Shown: positions 25,205 through 33,521 of the stretch, in pieces
Position numbering within the stretch: position 1 is the first letter of the stretch
How the letters are laid out: each line of letters begins with the position of its first letter
Assembly (NCBI GenBank): GCA_028285265.1
Contig: JANQPX010000030.1
Span: 496,001-560,000, forward strand
Source of the DNA: Geminicoccaceae bacterium
GTDB lineage: Bacteria; Pseudomonadota; Alphaproteobacteria; Geminicoccales; Geminicoccaceae
Direction: 5' to 3'
Length of the DNA: 64,000 nt
The notes under the pieces: generated by a model
What the model saw: only the letters and a program-made list of their open reading frames with translations
What the model was told of the DNA's origin: nothing
Databases searched by the model: none
Position numbers and translations under genes: made by a program

Positions 25205-25387
25205 ATGGTCGATGGTGTCACTAATTCTTCTCCGCCGCCCGCCAACAACACTCAGGCTAATGCGCCCGATACGTCTGGTCTCGAGCAGATCTTCGCTGAT
25301 GCTGCTGCGGCACGTGAGGCTTTCACCAGGATCTCAGTTGAGGGCAATACCAAGATTGCCGAGTTCAACGAGAAGCCGAAGATCTAA
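25205..25387 (+). CDS. 60-residue candidate T3SS needle subunit
   Basis: A 60-residue protein: a disordered Pro/Asn/Thr-rich N terminus, then one helix, [22 protein letters not shown], and a short tail ending in FNEKPKI. It lies three bases after the SctE-like gene, has AAGGA eight bases before its ATG and is followed by a terminator-like hairpin. Position and size suggest the needle subunit SctF. It is shorter than most (about 70-90 residues) and lacks an obvious match to YscF/PrgI, so this is an inference from context. Confidence 0.42.
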   Translation: MVDGVTNSSPPPANNTQANAPDTSGLEQIFADAAAAREAFTRISVEGNTKIAEFNEKPKI

Positions 25388-25403
25388 TTGATCTTGGATG
25401 AGG

Positions 25404-25434
25404 CGGTCCGGCGTCGGGAGCGTCGGGCCGTTTT
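25404..25434 (+). terminator. Terminator-like hairpin after the needle candidate
   Basis: Arms CGGTCCGGCG (25404-25413) and CGTCGGGCCG (25421-25430) pair along ten bases with two G-U wobbles around a seven-base loop, followed by TTTTG. It lies 17 bases after the 60-residue gene and before sctD. It could end or attenuate transcription, letting the small upstream genes be made in excess over the ring proteins. Confidence 0.55.
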
Positions 25435-25497
25435 GTCTCCACGAGCACATTACGTCGCCATAAAACGTCTTTCATTCGGTAAGCGAGGCATGAGCGC

Positions 25498-26475
25498 ATG
25501 AGCGCCGACATCGGCAGCACGTTTACCATCTTTATTGAAACCGGCCTGCACGCAGGAACCGTCCAACGCTTGACGCCAGGTATGTATACTCTTGGCAGCG
25601 AATTGGACGCCGACATCATTCTCTCTGACCAAGACGTCAAACCAGTCCATCTGATCATGGAGTTGGATCAAGGCGGCATTAGGCTTGAGCCGCTTCAAGG
25701 TGATATCATCATTGAGGGCGAGCAGGCTGCACTTGAGCCTGGCGGCGAACGGTTCGCCAATGCACCACTTACTTTCGCTATTGGTGACACGACGATCAAC
25801 GTCTCTGCTCCCGCCGACGCGCAGAGGACGCGTCGCAGGACACGTCTTCTTGTCGGTGTCGCGGCCATGCTCGTCGCGGTTGTCATGGGCTTTCAAGTCA
25901 TTGGCGCCTTCAACGCGCCAGATCTCGACGTTTCGACGGCCATGGCCGGAGCTAAAACAGAGACGCGGGACAATGCTGGTCCAGGCGACAATGGAGCCTC
26001 GACATCACGAACAATGAACGCGCTTGAGGAACAGCGGCAACTTGCACTTGCTTCTGACGCCGCCGCGCCAACCATAGGCGAGGCGACGCTCGACCAAGCC
26101 GTCACAGAATTACAGGATCGTCTCACCGCTGCAGATCTTTTGGACATCGTTGTTAGAACGGAAGGTGGCCGCATCGTCGTCCGCGGCGAAGCCGAGCCCG
26201 AGCGCATGGCGGATTGGCAGCAAGTCCGGATTTGGTTCGACGGCACATTCAGTCGGAACTTTCTTCTTGATGCCATTGTTGAGCCCGCCGTGGCAGTTGA
26301 GCCACCTAAGCTTGCCATTGAGGCGATCTGGTCTGGTGACAAACCCTATTTGATTGCTGGCGGCAAACGGTTCTTTATCGGGCATCAAATTGGCGATGGC
26401 TGGATGATTGAGCACATCGCCTCCAACGAGATCGTGTTCAAGCGTGGTGACAAGTCGTTTTCTCTTGCCCTTTGA
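25498..26475 (+). CDS. sctD: T3SS inner-membrane ring protein SctD
   Basis: A 325-residue bitopic protein. Residues 1-110 form an FHA-like cytosolic domain (GSTFTIFIETGLHAG, YTLGSELDADIILSDQDVKPVHLIMEL). One membrane helix follows (RLLVGVAAMLVAVVMGFQVIG, about 120-140), then a periplasmic part with BON/ring-building-type sequence (LTAADLLDIVVRTEGGRIVVRGEAEPERM) and a second small domain (AIWSGDKPYLIAGGKRFFIGHQIG). This is the YscD/PrgH layout, slightly shorter than Yersinia YscD. SctD joins SctJ in the inner ring and contacts SctC. GAGG lies nine bases upstream of the ATG. Confidence 0.85.
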   Translation: MSADIGSTFTIFIETGLHAGTVQRLTPGMYTLGSELDADIILSDQDVKPVHLIMELDQGGIRLEPLQGDIIIEGEQAALEPGGERFANAPLTFAIGDTTINVSAPADAQRTRRRTRLLVGVAAMLVAVVMGFQVIGAFNAPDLDVSTAMAGAKTETRDNAGPGDNGASTSRTMNALEEQRQLALASDAAAPTIGEATLDQAVTELQDRLTAADLLDIVVRTEGGRIVVRGEAEPERMADWQQVRIWFDGTFSRNFLLDAIVEPAVAVEPPKLAIEAIWSGDKPYLIAGGKRFFIGHQIGDGWMIEHIASNEIVFKRGDKSFSLAL

Positions 26476-26532
26476 TCTGGCGCTTATCGCGAAAAAGCCG
26501 CGGTCTTTTTCCTGCGGAGGGAAAGGAAATAC

Positions 26533-26913
26533 ATGTCGACGATAAGACCGGAAGCCTTGCGTCTAGATCGGGCGTTGGAACGGATCGATCGGAGCAGCGA
26601 AGCGGCTGTCAGCCGCCCCCAGCTCGAGCGATTTAGTGCCGTCTGGCGTGATCCGTCGCCGGTGGAGGAAGGGCAAGCGAGCCGGGATGGCTTGGTTGAC
26701 GAAATTTTCACCTTCATCATGCCCGAGCTTAGAAATCCCAGCATGTTCGAAGGAAGCCGATATCTCGACATGCTCGAAGATCTCACGGAGCAGCTGGGCG
26801 ATCCTGAAGATGCGAAGGAAGAGATCGATCGTTGGGGGGGCATGGTCCTTCGCCATGAAGTCAAAAAGCATCGCTTGCTTTGGCAGTATCTGAACAGTCT
26901 CGTGGACCGCTGA
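26533..26913 (+). CDS. SctX-position T3SS protein
   Basis: A 126-residue, largely helical and charged protein with a strong GGAGGGAAAGGA ribosome site. It lies just before the TPR gene that precedes sctV. In Yersinia that place is yscX, and in rhizobia y4yR. The segment FTFIMPELRNPSMFEGSRYLDMLEDL and the C-terminal helix LLWQYLNSLVDR are its most distinctive parts. YscX/SctX is an early secreted protein that binds SctY and the export gate. Identification rests on position, size and helical character; sequence similarity was not verified. Confidence 0.5.
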   Translation: MSTIRPEALRLDRALERIDRSSEAAVSRPQLERFSAVWRDPSPVEEGQASRDGLVDEIFTFIMPELRNPSMFEGSRYLDMLEDLTEQLGDPEDAKEEIDRWGGMVLRHEVKKHRLLWQYLNSLVDR

Positions 26914-26924
26914 GGACGGATGAC

Positions 26925-27356
26925 GTGACACCGGACCAACTCGATCTCCTCAAGGCGCTCGCCTTTCTCTATCTGCGACATGGGCAGAACCGTCGGGCGC
27001 TAACGCTTATCTTGCTCGCATCAAAGCATGCGCCAGAAGATATCGGCGTGCTGCGTACGCTGGCCTACGCCTTTATTGCAAATAATGCGCCGGACGAAGC
27101 GTTGGATGTTATCGAACGTTTGGAAATGTTGGATTTTGCTGACGATGCTGATCGCACCCGCCGGCTCCTCAAGGCGCGGGCCTTGCTTCATGCCGGTCGG
27201 CGGGTCGAGGCACGGAAGGTGTTCAGGCAATTCGTCGAGCAGCGTCGCATGGAGGTCGACAGCTCGTCAGTGGCCGCAGACAATGGTTTGGTGACGTCCG
27301 AGCCGTCGCTTCAGGCAGCAGATTCCGCCTCACAGCGAGCCGCGAGGCTGCCCTAA
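26925..27356 (+). CDS. T3SS TPR protein, SctY-like
   Basis: A 143-residue protein of three TPR-like helical pairs: LLKALAFLYLRHGQNRRALTLILLA, VLRTLAYAFIANNAPDEALDVIERLEML, and LLKARALLHAGRRVEARKVFRQFV. This fits YscY (rhizobial y4yS), the cytosolic partner of SctX encoded just before sctV. The GTG at 26925 is chosen because GAGGA lies eight bases upstream, overlapping the previous stop; the frame opens earlier at a TTG inside the upstream gene. The last 30 residues are Ser/Ala-rich and probably disordered. The stop is followed directly by the sctV ATG. Confidence 0.62.
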   Translation: MTPDQLDLLKALAFLYLRHGQNRRALTLILLASKHAPEDIGVLRTLAYAFIANNAPDEALDVIERLEMLDFADDADRTRRLLKARALLHAGRRVEARKVFRQFVEQRRMEVDSSSVAADNGLVTSEPSLQAADSASQRAARLP

Positions 27357-29510
27357 ATGCGACTGTTTCTCAAAGACTGGCTCGGCAAAGTTGGTGCACG
27401 CCAGGATTTGATGCTTGTCGTGCTCATGGTGATGACGATCATCATGATGATCCTGCCGTTGCCGACCGTGGTGATCGATGCACTTCTCGCCACCAACATG
27501 GCGCTTACGGTGCTTTTATTGATGGTCGGCATCTATCTACGCGATCCCGTCGACTTTTCAACGCTGCCCTCAGTGATCCTGATCTCGACTGTGTTTCGAT
27601 TATCGCTGTCGATCAGTACGACTCGATTGATTCTGGTGCAGGCGGACGCTGGCAAGATCGTCGAGACCTTTGGTGAGTTCGTTATCTCAGGTAACCTCAT
27701 TGTCGGTCTCGTCGTCTTTTTGATCATTACGATCGTACAATTCGTGGTGATTACAAAAGGCTCGGAACGTGTCGCTGAAGTCAGTGCCCGCTTCACTCTC
27801 GACGCACTGCCTGGCCGCCAAATGAGCATCGATGCTGATCTCAGAAACGGCGATATCGATCAGGCCGAAGCCAAGCGTCGACGTCAACTTCTACAGAAGG
27901 AGAGCCAATTATATGGCGCCATGGATGGCGCCATGAAATTCGTGAAGGGCGATGCCATTGCTGGGCTGGTGATCATCGCCGTCAATCTTCTTGGTGGTGT
28001 CATGGTCGGCACCTTGCAACATGGCATGTCCATGGGCGAGGCGTTGCAGGTCTACTCGCTGCTTACTGTTGGCGATGGCCTTGTGGCGCAGATCCCTGCA
28101 CTTTTTATGTCGATTACCGCCGGCACCATCGTCACGCGTGTGACCACGGAAGAGACAACCAATCTCGGTTCCGACATTGCAAGCCAACTCGTGCATAAGC
28201 CGCAAACCGTTCGGCTCGCTGCGGTCGTGCTCTTCGGCTTTGGCCTGGTGCCAGGTTTCCCAACGGCGATCTTTTGGACGATCTCCGCGATCCTCGGTGG
28301 CGTGGGGATGTTGTTCTATCTTCGGGACAAGCAGGAACGCGAACAAGAAGAGGATGCGCGTCTAGCGAAGGAAGCCTTGGAAGTCGTTGATACACCGGAA
28401 TCACTACCGAGCCAGGAAGTGGTCGGTCTCGCGCTCTCGCCAGATCTTTTTGAAGCGACAAAGAACGCTGATATTGATGCGCGGCTGCAGCGACTTCGAA
28501 AGGTGCTTTTCGATCAACTCGGACTTCCCTTCCCGCAGATTCGTGTTCGCCAGGATGACCGTCTCAGTGATGGACGCTATCAAGTGAGGTTGGACGATGT
28601 GCCTATGGACGAAGGGGCCCTTCGCATGGGCCAGCTTCTCCTTTGTGACGAACCCGACCATCTGGAGCTTGCCGATGTCCCCGGAGAAGCCGGTGGTCCC
28701 TTTCTCGAACGTAGCGAGACCATCTGGATCAATGACGAGCATAAACCGACCCTCGATGAGGCGGGGATCGGTCATATGGATGTGGTCGAGTGCTTGACGG
28801 CTTGCATCCGCTTTACACTGACTCGCTACGCATCCGAGTTCATCGGTGTTCAAGAAACCCACGCGATCCTTGCCAATGCCGATGGTGCCTACGGTGACCT
28901 AGTGCGCGAGGCGCAAAAGGTGGTGCCTGTGCAAAAGATGGCGGATATCTTTCGCCGACTTTTGGATGAAGGCGTTTCGATTCGGAACCTGCGGATCGTG
29001 TTGGATGCCCTGATTGAGTGGGGTAACAAAGAGCAAGACGTCGTGCTTCTCGCGGAGTATGTGCGCTCAGCTCTCAAGCGACAGATCTGCCACAGCTATG
29101 CCGATCCGCAAAAGGTTCTGCATGCATTCCTGCTCGAACGCGACGTCGAGCAGGTGCTGCGCCAGGCTATTCGGCAGACGTCGGTTGGCGGCTATTTGGC
29201 GCTATCCGACGACGATGGCGCAAAGTTGCTCTCTACCTTCCACCAGCATGCCGAGCGCTTGAAGGCGGACAAGGTCAAGCCGGTTGTGCTGACGTCGCTC
29301 GACATCCGCCGGTTTCTTCGTTCCTTGCTGATCAAGAATAATATCAAAGTGCCGGTCCTGTCTTTTCAGGATCTTGCACCGGAGTTTACTGTACAGCCCG
29401 TTGTGACAATCAGAATGGACGTCATGGAACGCAATAAGGTCAGTGCGCCCATGAAACGTCTGGAATCTAGCCGCCGCGATACCGCGGCGGGTGAAGATGC
29501 TGCCGATTAA
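27357..29510 (+). CDS. sctV: T3SS export gate protein SctV
   Basis: A 717-residue FlhA/LcrD-family protein. The N-terminal half has about eight membrane helices (LMLVVLMVMTIIMMILPLPTVVIDALLATNMALTVLLLMVG...). It carries the conserved LPSVILISTVFRLSLSISTTRLIL and the FHIPEP-type loop ARFTLDALPGRQMSIDADLRNG, followed by EAKRRRQLLQKESQLYGAMDGAMKFVKGDAIAG. The C-terminal cytosolic domain forms the nonameric ring that docks chaperone-substrate complexes. It begins directly after the sctY-like stop and its TAA overlaps the next ATG. Confidence 0.97.
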   Translation: MRLFLKDWLGKVGARQDLMLVVLMVMTIIMMILPLPTVVIDALLATNMALTVLLLMVGIYLRDPVDFSTLPSVILISTVFRLSLSISTTRLILVQADAGKIVETFGEFVISGNLIVGLVVFLIITIVQFVVITKGSERVAEVSARFTLDALPGRQMSIDADLRNGDIDQAEAKRRRQLLQKESQLYGAMDGAMKFVKGDAIAGLVIIAVNLLGGVMVGTLQHGMSMGEALQVYSLLTVGDGLVAQIPALFMSITAGTIVTRVTTEETTNLGSDIASQLVHKPQTVRLAAVVLFGFGLVPGFPTAIFWTISAILGGVGMLFYLRDKQEREQEEDARLAKEALEVVDTPESLPSQEVVGLALSPDLFEATKNADIDARLQRLRKVLFDQLGLPFPQIRVRQDDRLSDGRYQVRLDDVPMDEGALRMGQLLLCDEPDHLELADVPGEAGGPFLERSETIWINDEHKPTLDEAGIGHMDVVECLTACIRFTLTRYASEFIGVQETHAILANADGAYGDLVREAQKVVPVQKMADIFRRLLDEGVSIRNLRIVLDALIEWGNKEQDVVLLAEYVRSALKRQICHSYADPQKVLHAFLLERDVEQVLRQAIRQTSVGGYLALSDDDGAKLLSTFHQHAERLKADKVKPVVLTSLDIRRFLRSLLIKNNIKVPVLSFQDLAPEFTVQPVVTIRMDVMERNKVSAPMKRLESSRRDTAAGEDAAD

Positions 29511-30376
29511 TGAAAGCGAGAAGAATGATGTCGGGGACGCAAAAGTCGATGCTGAACACGTTAGCGCCGTTAAGCGTTGTTCGAGGGATTGCAACGCCAT
29601 CGATCAGCACCGGGGCTTGCCTTGCTGTTCTGGTTCTCGGCCTTTCTGCGTGTGCCAGTCAGGAAAGCGTCCAGGTCAGCCAGGACAGTGCATCGATCGT
29701 GCGATTGGCCGATAGCCTTCGTGAACGCGGCCAATTGGCGACAGCGATTGCCTTTTATCAAAAGGCTGCCGCGCAATCCGACAGTGCGGGCGATTTGATC
29801 GTCCTTGGTCAGGCATTGGCCGAAGCGGGTGCCTATGAACGAGCTTCAGATGCTTTTCGACGTGCGCTCGTGCGCGAACCGGGCCATCCCGACGCGCTTT
29901 TAGGATATGGCACGTCGCTCCTGGCTATGGGGGATATCGACAAGAGCATTCAATTTCTCGAGCAACTTGTGAATGAAGGTTCAGGCACGGATACCAAGCG
30001 TTATTCCGCGCTAGGGGCGGCACTCGATAGTGCAGGACGCCACGACCAAGCTGTTGCCGCTTATACGGCCGGTCTCGACATCAGACCTGATGACCTCGAT
30101 CTGAAAACAAATCTAGCCCTGTCCTATGTCTTCAATGACCGCCATGTCGAAGCGATTAATCTGATGATCGAGGTTACCAATACGCTTGAAGCGCGTCCCG
30201 TACACCACCGCAACCATGTTTTGGTATTGGCGCTTGCCGGCCAGGAAAGCCAAGCGTTGGCAACTGGCATCCGTATGATTGGTGACAGGGAGACGCAAGA
30301 TGTCATGGCTCAAGCGGCAACGTTGCGCCAACTGTCGACAGGCGCGGATCGCGCGAGAGCGCTTGGGGTCTCCTAG
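29510..30376 (+). CDS. TPR lipoprotein of the T3SS operon (TadD-like; possible pilotin)
   Basis: A 288-residue lipoprotein: signal peptide with lipobox LSAC (Cys about residue 48 from this start), then five to six TPR units (SLRERGQLATAIAFYQKAAAQ, LAEAGAYERASDAFRRALVREPGHPDAL, ALDSAGRHDQAVAAYTAGLDIRPDDLDL). It resembles TadD, the TPR lipoprotein of Flp-pilus systems. The ATG overlaps the sctV stop (TAATG), so it belongs to the T3SS operon. A pilotin-type role in placing the secretin is plausible but inferred. Start could also be ATG 29525 or 29528, which have GAGAAG upstream. Confidence 0.68.
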   Translation: MKARRMMSGTQKSMLNTLAPLSVVRGIATPSISTGACLAVLVLGLSACASQESVQVSQDSASIVRLADSLRERGQLATAIAFYQKAAAQSDSAGDLIVLGQALAEAGAYERASDAFRRALVREPGHPDALLGYGTSLLAMGDIDKSIQFLEQLVNEGSGTDTKRYSALGAALDSAGRHDQAVAAYTAGLDIRPDDLDLKTNLALSYVFNDRHVEAINLMIEVTNTLEARPVHHRNHVLVLALAGQESQALATGIRMIGDRETQDVMAQAATLRQLSTGADRARALGVS

Positions 30377-30395
30377 TCACGCGACGAGTTTGCTG

Positions 30396-31442
30396 TTACG
30401 TGGGCATCGTGATCTGGACCTTGACTGACGTTGCCGGCATGGCCTTAGCAAAGTCAAAGGCTTCGACACTATCGGCGAACGCGAAATGGTCGGTGATCAG
30501 GGAACTGACGTCGATAGCGCCACTAGCCAACATTGCGACGGCTCTTGGATAGACATGGGCATAGCGAAAAACGTGCTCTACTCGCGCCTCTTTGACCGAT
30601 GCAGCGGCCACGTCGTAGGCAATGTGTGAAAGCGGCAGACCGATGAAAACGACACAGCCATTAGGACGCACGAGAGGGAACAGGCCTTCACAGGCTTTTT
30701 CCGCACCTGAGGCTTCGAAGACGACGTCGGCACCCCAACCATCAGTCTCCCTGGCGACGACGTCTTCCAGCTTTTCGCTCCTGACATTGACCGGGATGAC
30801 GGCACCGAGCTTAGCAGCGATCTCAAGCTTCGGCTCTTGCACGTCCGAGACAATCACACGTGAACATCCGGCAGCCAGGGCCGCCAGGACCGTCACCATG
30901 CCAATGGGGCCAGCCCCGGTCACCACGGCGACGTCGCCCGGCTGAATGCGCGCTTTATTGGCGGCATGCACTCCCACAGCAAGCGGCTCGACCATAGCAC
31001 CGGCGTCATCATTGACGGTATCAGGCAATTTGAAGGTGTACGCCGCTGGATGAACGCAGGTTGGACGAAGGATGCCGTGAATCGGTGGCGTTGCCCAAAA
31101 CCGAACGGCTGGATCGAGATTATAGAGGCCTAGCCTTGCCGCTCGGCTATTGGGGTCGGGGATACCGGGCTCCATGCAAACCCTATCACCGAGCGCAAGG
31201 TCAGTGACAGCGGATCCAAGCTCGATAACCTCGCCTGAAGCCTCGTGCCCTAGGATCATCGGTGCCCGCACGACAAAAGGGCCGATGGCACCATGCGTGT
31301 AGTAATGCACATCGCTGCCACAAACACCGACTTTCCTGAGCTGGATCCGGACGTCATGAGGCCCCAAGGCTTCCTCATCCCGCTCGATCGGAAAGTCGCG
31401 AAGGCTGAGTTTGTCTTTTTGCTCTAAGACCAGGGCTTCCAT
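30396..31442 (-). CDS. Zinc-dependent polyol dehydrogenase (xylitol dehydrogenase-like)
   Basis: A 348-residue medium-chain dehydrogenase/reductase of the sorbitol/xylitol dehydrogenase group. Catalytic zinc ligands appear in [10 protein letters not shown] (Cys), GHEASGEV (His-Glu) and VEPLAVGV (Glu); the NAD Rossmann motif is [11 protein letters not shown]. The structural-zinc loop lacks its four cysteines ([21 protein letters not shown]), as in rhizobial XdhA-type enzymes that oxidise xylitol to D-xylulose. An aspartate (VSDVQEPK) at the end of strand 2 favours NAD. Start: ATG 31442 with GGAG six bases upstream. It ends convergently with the T3SS operon. Confidence 0.82.
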   Translation of the reverse strand: MEALVLEQKDKLSLRDFPIERDEEALGPHDVRIQLRKVGVCGSDVHYYTHGAIGPFVVRAPMILGHEASGEVIELGSAVTDLALGDRVCMEPGIPDPNSRAARLGLYNLDPAVRFWATPPIHGILRPTCVHPAAYTFKLPDTVNDDAGAMVEPLAVGVHAANKARIQPGDVAVVTGAGPIGMVTVLAALAAGCSRVIVSDVQEPKLEIAAKLGAVIPVNVRSEKLEDVVARETDGWGADVVFEASGAEKACEGLFPLVRPNGCVVFIGLPLSHIAYDVAAASVKEARVEHVFRYAHVYPRAVAMLASGAIDVSSLITDHFAFADSVEAFDFAKAMPATSVKVQITMPT

Positions 31443-31588
31443 CTCGATCTCCTGCAACACCAAATTGGCTTGATCATAGGCCCCGTCGATCAGGCGTCAC
31501 AAGAGGTGTCATCCCGCTAGATTTCGATCACGGATTGGGCTTAAAGGAGAGGCCGTCTTCTTTCGCGTCCACCGCTTTGGATCGTCTG

Positions 31589-32365
31589 ATGTATTTGACC
31601 GCTCCGAATCTTGCTGCCATTCCCGGTCTCCGTCATGGCTTCTTTACACGCAATCATGGGGTCGGCCAGGGCGTCAATGCATCGTTGAATTGCGGTTTCA
31701 GCAGCGGCGATGATGAGCGTCTGGTGCTGGCGAATCGCGCCATTGCTATGGAACGGCTGGGTCTGCCAGCGGGAGCGCTCACCACGGTCAAACAAGTACA
31801 TGCGACGAATGTTCATCGCGTAACGGAACCGACGCCTGGCCCGTCGACGATCGAAGCGGATGCACTGGCGACTGATCGTCCCGGAATTGCCCTGGGTGTG
31901 CTGTCCGCAGACTGTGCGCCGGTACTCCTCGTTGATGCTGTAGCTGGCGTGATTGGGGCGGCTCATGCCGGTTGGCGGGGGGCTCTTGCGGGGGTCGTTG
32001 ACCGTCTGGTGGAAGCGATGGTCGAGATGGGCGCCAGTACCGATCACCTTTGCGCCGCTGTTGGCCCCTGCATCGCGAAACCATCGTACGAAGTCGGACC
32101 CGACATGCGCGCTGACTTTGAGCAGGCGGATCCTGAGGGACTCGTCTACTTCGAGCCATTTGCCGGGAGCGATCGTTATTCCTTCGACTTGAAGAGGTAT
32201 GTCCTCTCTCGGTTGGCTCGACTCGGTCTTGAAGACAGCCAAGCCTTGGAAGAGGATACGTTCGCTGATGGAGAGCGTTTCTTCAGCGCGCGTCGCTCGA
32301 GGAACCGTGGTGAGCAAAAGTTTGGCCTTCTGCTCTCGACAATCGCATTGAGCGACTCCGCTTAA
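31589..32365 (+). CDS. pgeF: Peptidoglycan editing factor PgeF (multicopper laccase domain)
   Basis: A 258-residue DUF152/YfiH family protein. Characteristic segments are GLRHGFFTRNHGVGQG, VKQVHATNVH, SADCAPVLLVD, GAAHAGWRGALAGVVDR and AVGPCIAKPSYEVG, which hold the metal-binding His and Cys residues. PgeF removes mis-incorporated serine-type muropeptide precursors; homologues also show polyphenol oxidase or purine nucleoside activities. The ATG at 31589 gives the usual start before LTAPNL; a TTG at 31535 would add 18 residues. The thioesterase gene follows after eight bases. Confidence 0.9.
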   Translation: MYLTAPNLAAIPGLRHGFFTRNHGVGQGVNASLNCGFSSGDDERLVLANRAIAMERLGLPAGALTTVKQVHATNVHRVTEPTPGPSTIEADALATDRPGIALGVLSADCAPVLLVDAVAGVIGAAHAGWRGALAGVVDRLVEAMVEMGASTDHLCAAVGPCIAKPSYEVGPDMRADFEQADPEGLVYFEPFAGSDRYSFDLKRYVLSRLARLGLEDSQALEEDTFADGERFFSARRSRNRGEQKFGLLLSTIALSDSA

Positions 32366-32373
32366 GGGAACCT

Positions 32374-32820
32374 GTGAACGGGAACGGCATTGTGAGTAGC
32401 GACGAGTTCGATCTCTCCGACCGAAGCACGTACAGTCATTGGCATCAGGTCACCATCCGCAGCACCGATGAGGATCCGCTCGGCCATGTCAATAACTGTG
32501 TTTACGCTTCTTGGATTGAGGTTGCGCGGGTCATGTTGATTCGACGGTATCTGGCGGTCGCAGGCAACGATATCGACACGGCTTTGGTAAATCTCAGCAT
32601 CGACTTCCTCAAGGAAACAACATTCCCTGGCAATGTTGAGGTGGGGGCACGACTTCTCGGCATCGGCAATAGCTCGATTCGTTCTGGCTATGGTGTTTTT
32701 CGAGACGGCCAATGTCTTGCAACCAGTCGCTGCGTCAATGTTTTTTTCGACTTGAATGCGAGACGATCCACGGTGCCAAATGACGAGATGCGGGCGATTA
32801 TGGAGCAAGACCTAGCCTAA
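32374..32820 (+). CDS. 4-hydroxybenzoyl-CoA-type acyl-CoA thioesterase
   Basis: A 148-residue hotdog-fold thioesterase. The catalytic region DEDPLGHVNNCVYASWIEVARV fits the 4HBT pattern (D..GHVNN..Y..). It also has VNLSIDFLKETTFPGNVEVG and CVNVFFDLNARRSTVP, a typical C-terminal strand. The substrate is an unspecified acyl-CoA. The GTG at 32374 begins eight bases after pgeF, so they probably form one unit; a later start is possible because the first 20 residues are unusual for the family. Confidence 0.82.
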   Translation: MNGNGIVSSDEFDLSDRSTYSHWHQVTIRSTDEDPLGHVNNCVYASWIEVARVMLIRRYLAVAGNDIDTALVNLSIDFLKETTFPGNVEVGARLLGIGNSSIRSGYGVFRDGQCLATSRCVNVFFDLNARRSTVPNDEMRAIMEQDLA

Positions 32821-32924
32821 ACCATCACATCTTTGGCCAGGAATGTTATCTCCCCTTGGACGACATCAACGACCATTTCGGAGGCCATTGGGCACGCAAT
32901 GGCGACGGCTAAGTGCAGCCAGCC

Positions 32925-33521
32925 CTAGTTCAAGCTTGGCGTTAGAGACTCGACGCCATTCCAACGGATGTCGTCGTAACGTTCGACTAGTTCAGCTGAT
33001 CGCATGCGATAATAAAAGCCGTTCGGGTCATCGTCCAAGACCTCGAATTGACCGGCCATGACGATGGCGCCTTCAGTGAAGTCGATCGCTTCGGATGTGT
33101 AAGTTTCCACCATCATTGCTGGCCCTGCCGGCAGGCAGAAGGGGCAACTTGGTGGCCATGCGGTCAAGAGAAAATAGTCGTGGCTGACACCTCCCTCAAG
33201 CGGATAGAGGAAGCCCATGACTTTGATCATCTCACCATCTAGTGCCCGAACTGCATCGGAAAACGTTTTGCTGGAGTTGGTTTGCAGAGGCCCCAATACC
33301 TCGATCTTGACATCCAGCACGCCGAGTATGTCCCACCCGACGACACCTTCCGGTACTTGATAGAACGTGTTGTGAACGGATGGGATGTCTTCAGGATTTA
33401 TCGGCTCCGCTGACGGGACGGTATCGTCGGCGTAAGTGATTGATGCCCCTGTCGCCCAGACGATCAGAGCCATGGCTGTGATGACGACGATTCGTCTGCT
33501 GTCGTGCTGAGCCATCATCAT
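32925..33521 (-). CDS. Exported DUF3299 protein
   Basis: A 198-residue periplasmic protein with a signal peptide (IVVITAMALIVWATGASITYA). The DUF3299 pattern is visible: VGWDILGVLDVKIE, GEMIKVMGFLYPLEGGVSHDYFLLTAWPPSCPFC and FEVLDDDPNGFYYRM. DUF3299 genes recur beside FtsX-type permease and ATPase genes, as in the zinc-regulated zrg set of Vibrio; the biochemical role is unknown. The CPFC pair could bind metal. Three tandem ATGs (33521, 33518, 33515) are possible starts. The likely partner genes lie 512 bases upstream on the same strand. Confidence 0.78.
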   Translation of the reverse strand: MMMAQHDSRRIVVITAMALIVWATGASITYADDTVPSAEPINPEDIPSVHNTFYQVPEGVVGWDILGVLDVKIEVLGPLQTNSSKTFSDAVRALDGEMIKVMGFLYPLEGGVSHDYFLLTAWPPSCPFCLPAGPAMMVETYTSEAIDFTEGAIVMAGQFEVLDDDPNGFYYRMRSAELVERYDDIRWNGVESLTPSLN

